A stretch of 64,000 nucleotides of DNA from Chryseobacterium endalhagicum. Its GTDB lineage: Bacteria > Bacteroidota > Bacteroidia > Flavobacteriales > Weeksellaceae. The stretch spans positions 2,059,856-2,123,855 of the forward strand of contig NZ_JAELVM010000001.1 in NCBI RefSeq assembly GCF_016745235.1, written 5' to 3'. This document shows, one piece after another, positions 1-8,100 of the stretch (position 1 is its first letter; the number at the start of each line of letters is the position of its first letter). The notes under the pieces were generated by a model, which saw nothing but the letters and a program-made list of their open reading frames with translations, searched no databases and had not been told where the DNA came from. The position numbers and the translations under genes are program-made.

Positions 1-1
1 G

Positions 2-610
2 CGTGAAATGGTTACTGCTGCCAAAAATGTGAAAGGAATCGTATCGCTGGATTATAAACTGAAAGGTGATTTTGATCAAAATATGAGCCCTATTTATCCT
101 TCACTGGAGGGCGGCGGAATGGTTAATCTGCGGGATGTAGAGGTGAAAAATTTAAAAATGCTCTCCGCTGTAGGCGATAATATAGGTGCAAACGCCTTTA
201 ACAACCCTGATATGAAAGGGGTAACGATTGAAACGAATATCAAAAACAACCTGATCCATGTTGATCCGTTCACCTTTAAGGTTTCTGTGCTTAGACCTTC
301 TATCAGCGGAACGACGAGTTTCAACGGACTTCTGGACCTGAGGGTAAGAGTTGGTTTGCCTCCGGGCGGATGGATTGGTTTCCCGATTGTTGTGACCGGA
401 ACCCACAGCCAGCCGAAAATCAAAATTTTCAGCAAAACCGGCCAGGGAATTGTTGATGCACTGTATAATAAGAAGTCCAATAAAGTAATCCGCGAGGAAA
501 AACGTGCCGAGAAAAAGACCCGCCGCCAGCAGCGTAAAGAAAAAGAAGCCCAGGAACAGAAAGCTAAGGATGCGGAAAAACGGATTGGTGAGGAGCTTAA
601 GGGGAAATAG
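2..610 (+). CDS. AsmA-like protein, C-terminal part (5' end outside window)
   Basis: The reading frame is already open at the left edge, so only the last ~200 residues are present. The segment around residues 95-150 (SVLRPSISGTTSFNGLLDLR, then RVGLPPGGWIGFPIVVTG) is the type of conserved end seen in AsmA/AsmA_2 envelope proteins, which sit in the inner membrane and span the periplasm and are linked to outer-membrane lipid homeostasis. The last ~45 residues are very rich in Lys, Glu and Arg and probably form a charged helical tail. The family call comes from the C-terminus only. A following spacer separates it from convergent minus-strand genes. Confidence 0.75.
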   Translation, partial: REMVTAAKNVKGIVSLDYKLKGDFDQNMSPIYPSLEGGGMVNLRDVEVKNLKMLSAVGDNIGANAFNNPDMKGVTIETNIKNNLIHVDPFTFKVSVLRPSISGTTSFNGLLDLRVRVGLPPGGWIGFPIVVTGTHSQPKIKIFSKTGQGIVDALYNKKSNKVIREEKRAEKKTRRQQRKEKEAQEQKAKDAEKRIGEELKGK

Positions 611-678
611 ATGGTACTAGTAGGAATTCAGATGCTTACAGCAATGCAATTGAACCAACATTTTGAATATCCCCTGCA

Positions 679-975
679 CTATTCTCCATGAGTATATCTG
701 GCTACCTCTTTGGTTTTTATATTTACTTCTGCATAAGCTACGCCGCCTATTGTCTGCTTAGGATATGTTCCGCGTACAATCCAGATACTATCATTTTTCT
801 GTTTTACAATAAATGGTTTTTGTCTACTGATTGCAGATTGACCATAAACTTCGTTCCATTTTCTTTCTGCAAGAATCAAGGCAATCTCTTTATCAGATCC
901 AACAATTTCATTTTTATTGATTGATCCATTTTTACAGCAGGAAAATAAAATAAATAATAATATATAGTTTTTCAT
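679..975 (-). CDS. NTF2-fold-type immunity lipoprotein (putative)
   Basis: A protein of ~98 residues if started at the Met preceding KNYILLFILFSC, which gives a short lipoprotein signal with lipobox Cys. A longer upstream start exists but would overlap the neighbouring gene and place the signal peptide inside the protein. The mature part (ALILAERKWNEVYGQ... PFIVKQKNDSIWIVRGT... GGVAYAEVNIKTKEV) resembles the NTF2-fold immunity family found beside polymorphic toxins. It is the last gene of the toxin/immunity array. Its role would be periplasmic protection against a toxin. The cognate toxin is not certain; the nearest is the lipase-like Rhs tip. The fold call is by remembered family pattern, not by search. 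Confidence 0.6.
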   Translation of the reverse strand: MKNYILLFILFSCCKNGSINKNEIVGSDKEIALILAERKWNEVYGQSAISRQKPFIVKQKNDSIWIVRGTYPKQTIGGVAYAEVNIKTKEVARYTHGE

Positions 976-1048
976 CACCGGTCGTTTTTTGAGTTCATAT
1001 CTATTTAATTTAAGGAATTCTAAAGTTCCATCTACCTTAGATTTTGAG

Positions 1049-1456
1049 CTATAGCCAGCCAATAATGTCTTCTTTTCCTTTACCAATCGGAAGCAAATAC
1101 TTTAATTTACTATTTTCAATTTTAACAAAAAATGGGTCTTTCAGATTTTTGTTTTCTAAAATATAAACACCTTCAGTCATGTTATCTAAGTTAGGTTTTT
1201 CGCCTTTATATGAGCTATAATCTGTAATAGTAAATTCACAATTGTATTTCTTAAATTCTTTTAATATCTGAATGTATTCTTCCTTATATTCTATTGTTTT
1301 GTCTTTATAGTAAAAATTATAAAATTCTTCAACATTCTCTTTACTTAGCTTTTTGAAGAAAGTTGCAAAAACAGGATTTTTATATTGTTTTTCTGTCTTA
1401 GAACAACTAATACAGAATAAAACAACTATTAAGAAACTATAAACTAATTTTTTCAT
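1049..1456 (-). CDS. hypothetical lipoprotein (possible immunity protein)
   Basis: 135 residues beginning with MKKLVYSFLIVVLFCISCSK, a clear lipoprotein signal with lipobox CISC, so it is probably anchored in the periplasm or outer membrane. The mature part is rich in Lys, Glu and Tyr. I do not recognise a family. It sits between the lipase-like Rhs tip and the NTF2-type immunity gene, 13 bp after the small membrane protein. The position and export signal suggest immunity against an exported or periplasm-acting toxin, but this is inference from context. Confidence 0.6.
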   Translation of the reverse strand: MKKLVYSFLIVVLFCISCSKTEKQYKNPVFATFFKKLSKENVEEFYNFYYKDKTIEYKEEYIQILKEFKKYNCEFTITDYSSYKGEKPNLDNMTEGVYILENKNLKDPFFVKIENSKLKYLLPIGKGKEDIIGWL

Positions 1457-1469
1457 CGATACATTTATT

Positions 1470-1703
1470 TCATTGTGCTAAAAAAAGGCCAAAACAATAA
1501 TAAAACATTAATGTTATAAACACTATAATATTTAATATATAATACATATATTTTTTCTTCATCTTACACATTAAAAAAAAATTTATAAACTGAAGAAATA
1601 AGATTATCGGAATAAACTTAAAAAAGTAATCATATTGAAAATATAAAAATAGTATAAGATAAATTATAGATAATATTAAAATAGATTGTACTAGGTATTT
1701 CAT
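1470..1703 (-). CDS. small membrane protein (possible immunity protein)
   Basis: 77 residues, almost wholly hydrophobic, with two or three predicted membrane segments (about residues 4-23, 29-47 and 55-74) and a short KMKKK loop. The DNA is extremely AT-rich compared with core genes. It begins only 5 bp after the end of the frameshifted lipase-like toxin tip, the usual position of a cognate immunity gene. A membrane-bound immunity protein would suit a lipid-attacking toxin. No family is recognised; function is inferred from position only. Confidence 0.5.
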   Translation of the reverse strand: MKYLVQSILILSIIYLILFLYFQYDYFFKFIPIILFLQFINFFLMCKMKKKYMYYILNIIVFITLMFYYCFGLFLAQ

Positions 1704-1708
1704 AATTA

Positions 1709-2577
1709 TTAAGGTTTTAATTCTCTTTTTACAACTTCTCTTACTTGGTCTCTCAAATCATTATCAATACTTCGGTGAGTTGAATTTGGAGAAAGTAGAT
1801 TTATGATTTTTGATGTTTTTATTATCCTTTCCTGCTTCAATTTTTTCACCTCCAAAAAAATCTTTATTTTGATAATAATTAACTGCTTTTGAAACATTTG
1901 AAGGGATGTTAGTATCAGAGTAGGTGTCTAATATATCTAAAGTAACTAATAGGTCAACTTTTAGATTTTTATTTTCATTTACAGACTCTACCAAATTATC
2001 ACCTCCTAAGCTATGTCCAACAGCCGAGACAATACCATTAGGGTGAACTTTGTTAAAACTGGAAATTGTTGTTTTCAAATCATTTTTGGTATTCTCATTT
2101 TGTGAAGAGTCAAAAACTGCTACACGTGAATTAGAGTTTTCCAAACCAACCAGTCCTCCTATTCCAGGTAGATCAACATTACCCTTTCCTTTAAAGTCAG
2201 GATTACTAGTGCCTCCTACATTTTGAGCTTGTGTTTTGTTGGGTAATGTATCCTGGCCTCCTGGCCAACCTTGTACTACAACAACTAAATTTTCGTATCC
2301 ATCATTTTTTCTAAAATCCACAGGTTCCAATCCCTCTAATTCTCTAGCATCTACCACTAAAACTATAAGGAGACCAAGTATTATATTTCTCGCTTAACGG
2401 ATCTAAATTGAAAAACTGTCCCATTGCAGGATCATAGTTTCGCCATTTAAGAGCTCCATCCTGTATCTTTGCCTTTCCTGTCCCTGCGTGGAATAATTAC
2501 AATTGGGAGATATTGAGTTGCCCATAAATAAAAAAATACCCCTCCAAATTCCGGCCCCAAACGAATAGAAATTAGCT
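1709..2577 (-). pseudogene. displaced Rhs tip with lipase-like toxin domain, broken by two frame disruptions
   Basis: Read on the minus strand, 2577-2360 encodes the end of an Rhs core in pieces (NFYSFGAG, then KIQDGALKWRNYDPAMG, FFNLDPLSEKYNTWSPYSFSG) with frame changes. The open part at 2357-1764 encodes VDARELEGLEPVDF followed by an alpha/beta-hydrolase domain with nucleophile elbow GHSLGG (Ser about residue 116 of this open frame) and an Asp candidate in LLVTLDILDTY. The frame then closes at 1764, but the natural continuation (INLLSPNSTHRSID... REVVKREL) runs in another frame to 1709. That lost tail holds the likely catalytic His. It is preceded by no complete Rhs gene, so it is an orphan tip. 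Lipase-type activity is inferred from the elbow motif. In its present state it should be inactive unless frameshifting occurs. Confidence 0.75.
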
Positions 2578-2699
2578 ATCCTATTTACTTAAGTATATTA
2601 ATGATATCCTTATTTTTATTGATATATAGCTATTTATAGTTTGAAATATATTTATTTTTCAAAACAATTCTCCGAATTCCAATGTAATTTATGGGAAGA

Positions 2700-3140
2700 T
2701 TATAAACAACTCATTGTTGGAAAATATTCTGAAAATGTAATACTCCATTTATTGTCAGTTTCTCCATTAATTATGATATAATCAATTCCTTTTTTTAAAT
2801 CAAACTCCATGCTTTCTTTTTTCTTGGATGTTATCTTAATCTTTCGATCTCTTTTAAGAACTCTGATTTGTCTATATCCGCAGGTATAGTTATCAAAATT
2901 ATAGGTTTTGCCATTTATAGTAATTACATCGTCAATAAAGGCAGCGTTATTAAAAAATAATAAGACTTCGTAATCTTTTTTAAGAAATTCTTTTGAAGTA
3001 TTTTCTAAGTAAAATTTGTATCCGGCACTATCTGTTTCTGTTGCTTGCCTTTTATCTTGATAATGAAAATCAATATTATTTTGTGCAGAGCAATTATTAT
3101 TGGTAAGTAAAACCATTATTAAAAAAAAAGTTATTTTCAT
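2700..3140 (-). CDS. hypothetical exported protein
   Basis: 146 residues starting MKITFFLIMVLLTNNNCSAQ, an export signal; NNNC could also be a poor lipobox. The mature part is rich in Lys, Asp and Tyr with no motif I recognise. It ends in ...EYFPTMSCL. It lies in the Rhs tip array just downstream of a decayed Rhs fragment, so it may be an orphan immunity gene. The start codon is preceded within 5 bases by six tandem AAAT units, which may affect expression. Confidence 0.55.
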   Translation of the reverse strand: MKITFFLIMVLLTNNNCSAQNNIDFHYQDKRQATETDSAGYKFYLENTSKEFLKKDYEVLLFFNNAAFIDDVITINGKTYNFDNYTCGYRQIRVLKRDRKIKITSKKKESMEFDLKKGIDYIIINGETDNKWSITFSEYFPTMSCL

Positions 3141-3144
3141 TATT

Positions 3145-3168
3145 ATTTATTTATTTATTTATTTATTT
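3145..3168 (+). repeat. tetranucleotide repeat (ATTT)6 just upstream of a start codon
   Basis: Six perfect ATTT units lie immediately 5' of the start of the minus-strand gene that begins at 3140; on the coding strand this is (AAAT)6 ending four bases before the ATG. Such tracts can change length by slippage. Here the tract occupies the leader between promoter and start codon. Confidence 0.9.
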
Positions 3169-3189
3169 GAGGTAGCCTAAATGAGTTAG

Positions 3190-3250
3190 CTTTTACAGTT
3201 TTCCCTCAACGCATCTACATTAAAAACCTCTCCCATAATTTCGCCTTTTA
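3190..3250 (-). pseudogene. decayed Rhs core fragment
   Basis: Minus-strand reading gives ...FNVDALRENC, which lines up with FFNLDPLSEKY of the better-preserved remnant near 2400. The DNA also resembles that copy, with an internal deletion before the match. It appears to be the worn end of a further Rhs tip cassette. Only ~60 bp can be recognised and no toxin domain remains next to it. Confidence 0.4.
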
Positions 3251-3318
3251 AAAAAAAAAGCTATTTCTATTTGCTTTTCAGAAAATTATCGTATTAATAA
3301 TACGTTAATTTCATACTC

Positions 3319-3777
3319 TTATTTTTTAATTGAATCAAATTGTTCTTTGGAAATAATGTTTTTCTCAAGCATTTTTTTTAGCCAGTTTTCAGCCTTTTGT
3401 TTCGAGGATTTATCCATCGAGGAAATATTAATCGAAGAATAATTACTGAAATCAACTTCAATATCATACTTTTCACAAAGAGCTTCAAAATAATCTATAT
3501 ACGCATGCTTATTATTAAATCTTTCAGCCATTATTTTTGAAAAATACATAAGTGTATCTGTTCTTGAGATTTTATCAGAATCTTTTAAGTGGTAAAAGAG
3601 TTCATTATATGCCAATGTATCACCTTTTGTTTTTACTAGATTGGAGATACTATCATAATTAGAGATAGAACTCATTGTGATTACATCATCCTGATTAACT
3701 GTTTCTAATGAAGGTGAGGTTACTTTTTCTTTACATGAAAATATAGATAAAACCATTAATATTACAATTGTTCTCAT
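3319..3777 (-). CDS. hypothetical lipoprotein (possible immunity protein)
   Basis: 152 residues with a short lipoprotein signal (MRTIVILMVLSIFSCKEK; lipobox IFSC). The mature protein is acidic and mostly helical in character, ending in a Lys-rich stretch (KAENWLKKMLEKN...). It follows the orphan Rhs tip (stop at 3789) by 11 bp, the position expected for that tip's immunity gene. No family recognised; the immunity role is inferred from position and the export signal. Confidence 0.55.
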   Translation of the reverse strand: MRTIVILMVLSIFSCKEKVTSPSLETVNQDDVITMSSISNYDSISNLVKTKGDTLAYNELFYHLKDSDKISRTDTLMYFSKIMAERFNNKHAYIDYFEALCEKYDIEVDFSNYSSINISSMDKSSKQKAENWLKKMLEKNIISKEQFDSIKK

Positions 3778-3788
3778 ATATATAGTTT

Positions 3789-4212
3789 TTAATTAAATAA
3801 TTTTTCGATAAAACTTCTATTGTCTTTTCCTTGGGGTTTTGTGTCTCCGGGTTGTTTATTTACCCTTTCTCCATTTTTAAAACTATTCCAATATCCAAAT
3901 TTTCTAGTTTGTTTTGCTTTTTCTCCCTTCTTAACATCTCCATTATGATTTGCATTTTTAGTAACTTGAGGACCAATCTCTTTTCCATTAGCCGTAAAAC
4001 CATCTTTGCCTTTCCTGTCCCTGGAAACCATATTTATAACTTGCCAGCTGCGTATTAGCTCCCTGAAAACCTTCATACTCCATCCCAAAAGGATAGTAAT
4101 GGTTTCCTTATCAATTACTACTGCATCAACGCTGGTACTCTGATAATAGGAAAGCCTGATATTTCCTACATGGTCTTTATAATTGTAGACATATCTTTTC
4201 TGAAAATCAATT
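3789..4212 (-). pseudogene. displaced Rhs tip (core fragment plus short unassigned C-terminal domain)
   Basis: Minus strand 4212-4005 encodes an Rhs core fragment: RYVYNYKDHVGNIRLSYYQS, VDAVVIDKE, then after a frame change NHYYPFGMEYEGFQGAN and YKYGFQGQERQR. The DNA is closely similar to 6070-6215 of the intact Rhs gene. At the QGQERQ junction the frame changes again into a 65-residue tail (DGFTANGKEIGPQ... FGYWNSFKNGERVNKQPGD... SFIEKLFN) that I cannot assign to a toxin family. A 300-bp open frame (4088-3789) covers this tail but starts inside the core in the wrong frame. It is best read as a silent donor tip and not as an independent gene. Confidence 0.7.
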
Positions 4213-4248
4213 TAAAAATAACGCATCACTAACTTTGATACATGAGGA

Positions 4249-4275
4249 ATGATCTTAAATCATTTAAGATCATTT
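4249..4275. repeat. perfect 13-bp-arm palindrome
   Basis: Two perfect 13-base arms (AATGATCTTAAAT) around one central base, followed on the plus strand by TTTTAAC. It lies in the spacer between the orphan tip and the upstream cassette. It could act as a terminator or be a dispersed palindrome. Confidence 0.7.
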
Positions 4276-4284
4276 TTAACAGCT

Positions 4285-4324
4285 AAAATAAGCAAGAGCA
4301 GGATAACCTACCCTTGCTATTTTA
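4285..4324 (-). terminator. likely Rho-independent terminator
   Basis: Inverted arms AAAATAGCAAG and CTTGCTTATTTT on the minus strand, with short internal mismatches and a T-rich 3' side. It lies ~95 bp downstream of the gene ending at 4420 and would end transcription of the intact Rhs-immunity cassette before the orphan tips. Confidence 0.5.
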
Positions 4325-4419
4325 ATTTTAAAATTTAATTACAATTGATTTTCAATAAGTTAACAACTGAAATTATTCTATCAGTAACTTTGGAATATTA
4401 CCAAACCTATAATACCTTA

Positions 4420-4773
4420 CTATTGACAAACATACAAACCTCTGATATATTCAGAGAAATACAATTTGTGACCTGAAGGAAGAATAAAATCGTCCACACC
4501 CATCATGTAAGTATTTCCATCATTTTGATGAGGAATAGTGAATTCAGACATTATAAGAGTGTACTTTTTACCATTATAAATTTTTAATCCATTTTCACAG
4601 GTGTCCTTTTTATAGGAGAAAAAGTAATCTATCTTTCTTGTCTTCAAATTTTTAAATTTAAAAACATAAGATTTTTCAAACTCAATTATTTTCTTTATTT
4701 TAATCTCAGTCTTTTGTTGAGCGTAAAGAAGCGAGCTTAAAATAAGTATTGGAATTAATGTAATTTTTTTCAT
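4420..4773 (-). CDS. hypothetical exported protein
   Basis: 117 residues with a classical signal peptide (MKKITLIPILILSSLLYAQQ). The mature part contains many Lys, Tyr and Phe residues and two Cys (DTCENG and the C-terminal VCQ) that could form a disulfide. No family recognised. It lies in the toxin array downstream of the probable immunity gene and directly behind a short coding remnant, so it may be an orphan immunity gene whose toxin has been lost. Confidence 0.55.
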   Translation of the reverse strand: MKKITLIPILILSSLLYAQQKTEIKIKKIIEFEKSYVFKFKNLKTRKIDYFFSYKKDTCENGLKIYNGKKYTLIMSEFTIPHQNDGNTYMMGVDDFILPSGHKLYFSEYIRGLYVCQ

Positions 4774-4777
4774 TTCT

Positions 4778-4850
4778 TTAGTTTCTTAATCTAATATCTT
4801 TTGCTGTTGCAACAGGAACCTTAGTAACGCTCATGTCAGTGTTGGATAAT
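4778..4850 (-). other. possible remnant of a toxin C-terminus
   Basis: Between two genes, the minus strand encodes a short stretch (TLSNTDMSVTKVPVATAKDI, RLRN, stop) that looks coding in composition and ends seven bases before the next start codon, as toxin tips do in this locus. No start codon or upstream domain is present. It may be the stump of a deleted tip, but the evidence is weak. Confidence 0.3.
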
Positions 4851-4853
4851 GTA

Positions 4854-5120
4854 TTAATTATAACCTAAAGGATACCATATACCCCTGAAGTTTGGCGGTA
4901 AGATATTTGGCAAAACATGGTTCTGGTCTAATGTGGTCAAATCTATATTTTCAATACAGTTCTTAATAATTATTTCTTCACCATTTAAACATATTTTTTG
5001 ACGTAAAAGTGCTAAGGCATCATCAAAATTATATGCTGTAATACCACAACCTAATTTTATTACTGGAGGTAATGTTGATGAGCTTTCAAATGTAAACCAA
5101 AAACGAATTAATTTATTCAT
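4854..5120 (-). CDS. probable immunity protein for the Rhs nucleotidyltransferase-like tip
   Basis: 88 residues, no signal peptide, so cytoplasmic. Pattern: a PPVIKLGCGITAYNFDDALALL block, then IDLTTLDQNHVLPN and NFRGIWYPLG. I recall a family of small uncharacterised proteins with the 'GCGVTA..., TLD..HVLPN..., RGIWYP' pattern next to toxins, but I cannot name it formally. It starts 22 bp after the stop of the intact Rhs gene, the canonical place of a cognate immunity gene. A cytoplasmic immunity protein fits a nucleotidyltransferase-type toxin acting in the cytoplasm. Confidence 0.65.
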   Translation of the reverse strand: MNKLIRFWFTFESSSTLPPVIKLGCGITAYNFDDALALLRQKICLNGEEIIIKNCIENIDLTTLDQNHVLPNILPPNFRGIWYPLGYN

Positions 5121-5142
5121 TTTAATAATTTTAATTAATATT

Positions 5143-8100
5143 CTATCGATTATTCAGTAAAGGAGTAACTATTGGTGCAGAACTCCCTCGGTTTGTAGTT
5201 TTATTTGTTCCCCCTGGTTCAAACCTAACAACAGGACCTATATTCGTATTTCCATAACCAGGTATTATTCCTGTATTAGGATCTATTGAAGGCAGTTTAT
5301 ATTGATCAAAGTATTGAATTGAACTAGGTGGAGAAATATAATCAATATCACTACGAGTACCTGCTCCTTTACCAATAGGGAGGTTCGAACCAACATTTCT
5401 TCTATTTCCTTCTGCTGCGCTTCCAACGATTTCCAAAGGCCTTCCAGCTTTGTTTACTTCGGTCTGTATTTGACGGGCTTCATTTTTAGTTAGGTCTCCA
5501 ATAATAGAACTTTTACTATTAACTTTCGCTCCTATTTTATGAGTTCCAACTAAAGCTCCTGCGATAACAACTGCAGAACCAATAGATTCCGCATCTCCTT
5601 TAGCGACACCTTTTGATGTTTGAACAATTGCTTTTGCTCCACTTGTTTCATATACTGAATTAATATATTGGTTACCTGCAGCTTTTGCTCCACCCTTTTC
5701 GTAAGCATTATAGACTTTTGTCCATTCTTTTTTAGCATTAACCATTACGGAAACTGTATTGGCCTGAGCCAATCCACTAACCATTCCTTTTGTAGTATTC
5801 CACGCTCCTCTACCAAAAGCTTTTACATCATTCCAACTACAGCATCTCTCTGCCTCTCTCCCATCTGGATCAATAAACATGATTGGATTATCTAAAGCAT
5901 AAGTGTATGGTGAAAATCTCCTTGATTTTTCAGCAAGTTCGTCCATAACACTCCATCTTCCTAGATCAGGCATATACATCCTTGCTCCATAATCATTCCA
6001 TCCTGTTTCTTTTTGCCTTTCTTTTCCGTTATACCCGTAAGTATAACTTTGCAAATCTGTGTTTGCTCCTTGAAAACCTTCATACTCCATCCCAAAAGGA
6101 TAGTAATTAATTTCTTTATCTACCACAACTGCATCTACACTGGTACTTTGGTAATAGGCAAGCCTGATATTTCCTAAGTGATCTTCATAATTGTAGACAT
6201 ATCTTTTCTTTTGGAAATCGTAATAGCCCTCTGCCGTTGGAAAAAACTGAAGAGTTACAGCTCCTCCACCTTCCTTTTGATACTGAAAACCATCAAGGTA
6301 GTCAGTATCATTTCTCATCATTAATCCACTTTTAGTGGCCAGGTATATAAATGTTTTCTTTAGCTTAATTCCATCCGCCCTGTAAAGAAACTGTAGGTTA
6401 TTATTGCCCTCGGCAAACTTTACCTCTTTAGGCAAATTTAAAAAATTATACGAGATAGCAGTGATTCCTTTGTCCAAATGATCTGTCATATTTCCGTTCA
6501 CATCGTAGCTAATGGTGTTTCCACCCGTTGGATAACCGGATGGGTTGGTGTTGATATCCGTTACTTTTTTCAGCCTGTTGCCCTCATATACCTCGTATTT
6601 AAGGTCATCTATCAACGCAGGGGTATTGGCCAAGGGCTGAAGTCTTTTCAGGGTCTGGATATTTCCGTTAAGATCATAAGTAAGCCTCTCGTTGTACCCA
6701 TCAGTAACAGGAGCCGTGGCAAAGGGCTCACGGTAGGAACCGCTTTTCAGCCTGTTCAGCGCATCATAGGTGTAGGCGTACCTTCTCAGGAAGTCTCCGG
6801 TGGAGGTTCTCCAGTCGAATTCAGAAATATTGCCGTTGTACTTCGCAGGGCCAGAGGCGGCATCGGCCGGGTTTTCATATTTAAGCTCATATCCAAATAG
6901 CTTTTCGCCCAGATCAGCAGGATTATTAACCTTAGTAATCCAACCTCTGATATTATAAGCGTAATCTATAGACTGTAAAGGGGTTCCGGAAGTATTACCG
7001 GTTTTTTTATTGGTAAGCTGCCCAATCTCGTTATAAGTATTTTCAGCCAGAAGCTCTTCGGCATAGGTGCCTACCTGGTGGTAATGTTTCAGAACCCTGT
7101 TTTGCCCGTCATATACAAACCTTTCCTTAACCTGAAATTCCGTATCGGTTCTTGATCTTTTGTGCTTCGTAATGGTCTGCTTTACAGCTCCGCCAAAATC
7201 GTACTCTGTTTCTGTAATTGTATGTCCTGCCAGATAGTTCATGGAATAGGTTCCAATCACCCTTCCTTTGGTATCATACCAGCTATAATTCCTTGTCCAT
7301 CCTACATCTTCTACATTTTTTATAAATGATGAAAGCGCAAGCCCGTTCGTATTTTTTAATGTGCCTTCGCCCGGCTGCTTTAATACTTTCTGGCCCAGGA
7401 TGGAGGTAGGAATTTCCGCAGCCATAGAGGGAGGATAGGTGTCATAATAATTGATGGTAAGAACGGTCATACTACCTGTCGGAAAAGCATTTTTCGTATA
7501 ATATACATTCAGATCCTGTGGTATAAAAGGAGTGGTATCAGAGCGGGTTTCATTGTTCGCCGCATTGGATGCCATATTATTAACAGCAGTCTGCATGGCA
7601 ATTCTTGTTGCCGTATTGCTAAAAAATCCGGTATAAACAATCCGGTCAAACTGGTCATATTTGGTGAATAGCCAGCCTTTTGCCCCGAAGTTATTGGTAG
7701 TCGTTCGTAAAACCGCATCCTGAGTAAGGATCAATCTGTCCTGTTTGTCATACACCATAAATTCCCATCCTTTTCCGGGGAGCTTTTTCTCTGCAAGGCG
7801 GTATCTGCTGTCATATCTGTACTGATAGCAGAGGTTATCCAGTACTGTCCCATCAATACCCACCATTGCTGCCGCAGGAGGGATAACATACGAAAGCTGA
7901 TTGTATTCATTATAAATGTAGTAGGTATCGGCATTTTCTGTGGTGCTTAGAACTTTTCGTACCAGTACAGCCTGTCCCTGGGAATTTTTAAATTCTATGG
8001 TTTTATTTCCATCTTCATCAGCCGTTGTATTTTTATACAGCTGTCCCTGAGCATAAAAAGAGGACTGAGAAACTGTAGAAGTATACATTTTACCGGCAGT

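Noticed and set aside
6478..6900. 140-residue plus-strand ORF inside the intact Rhs gene
   Set aside because: Antisense to conserved Rhs repeats; shadow frame.
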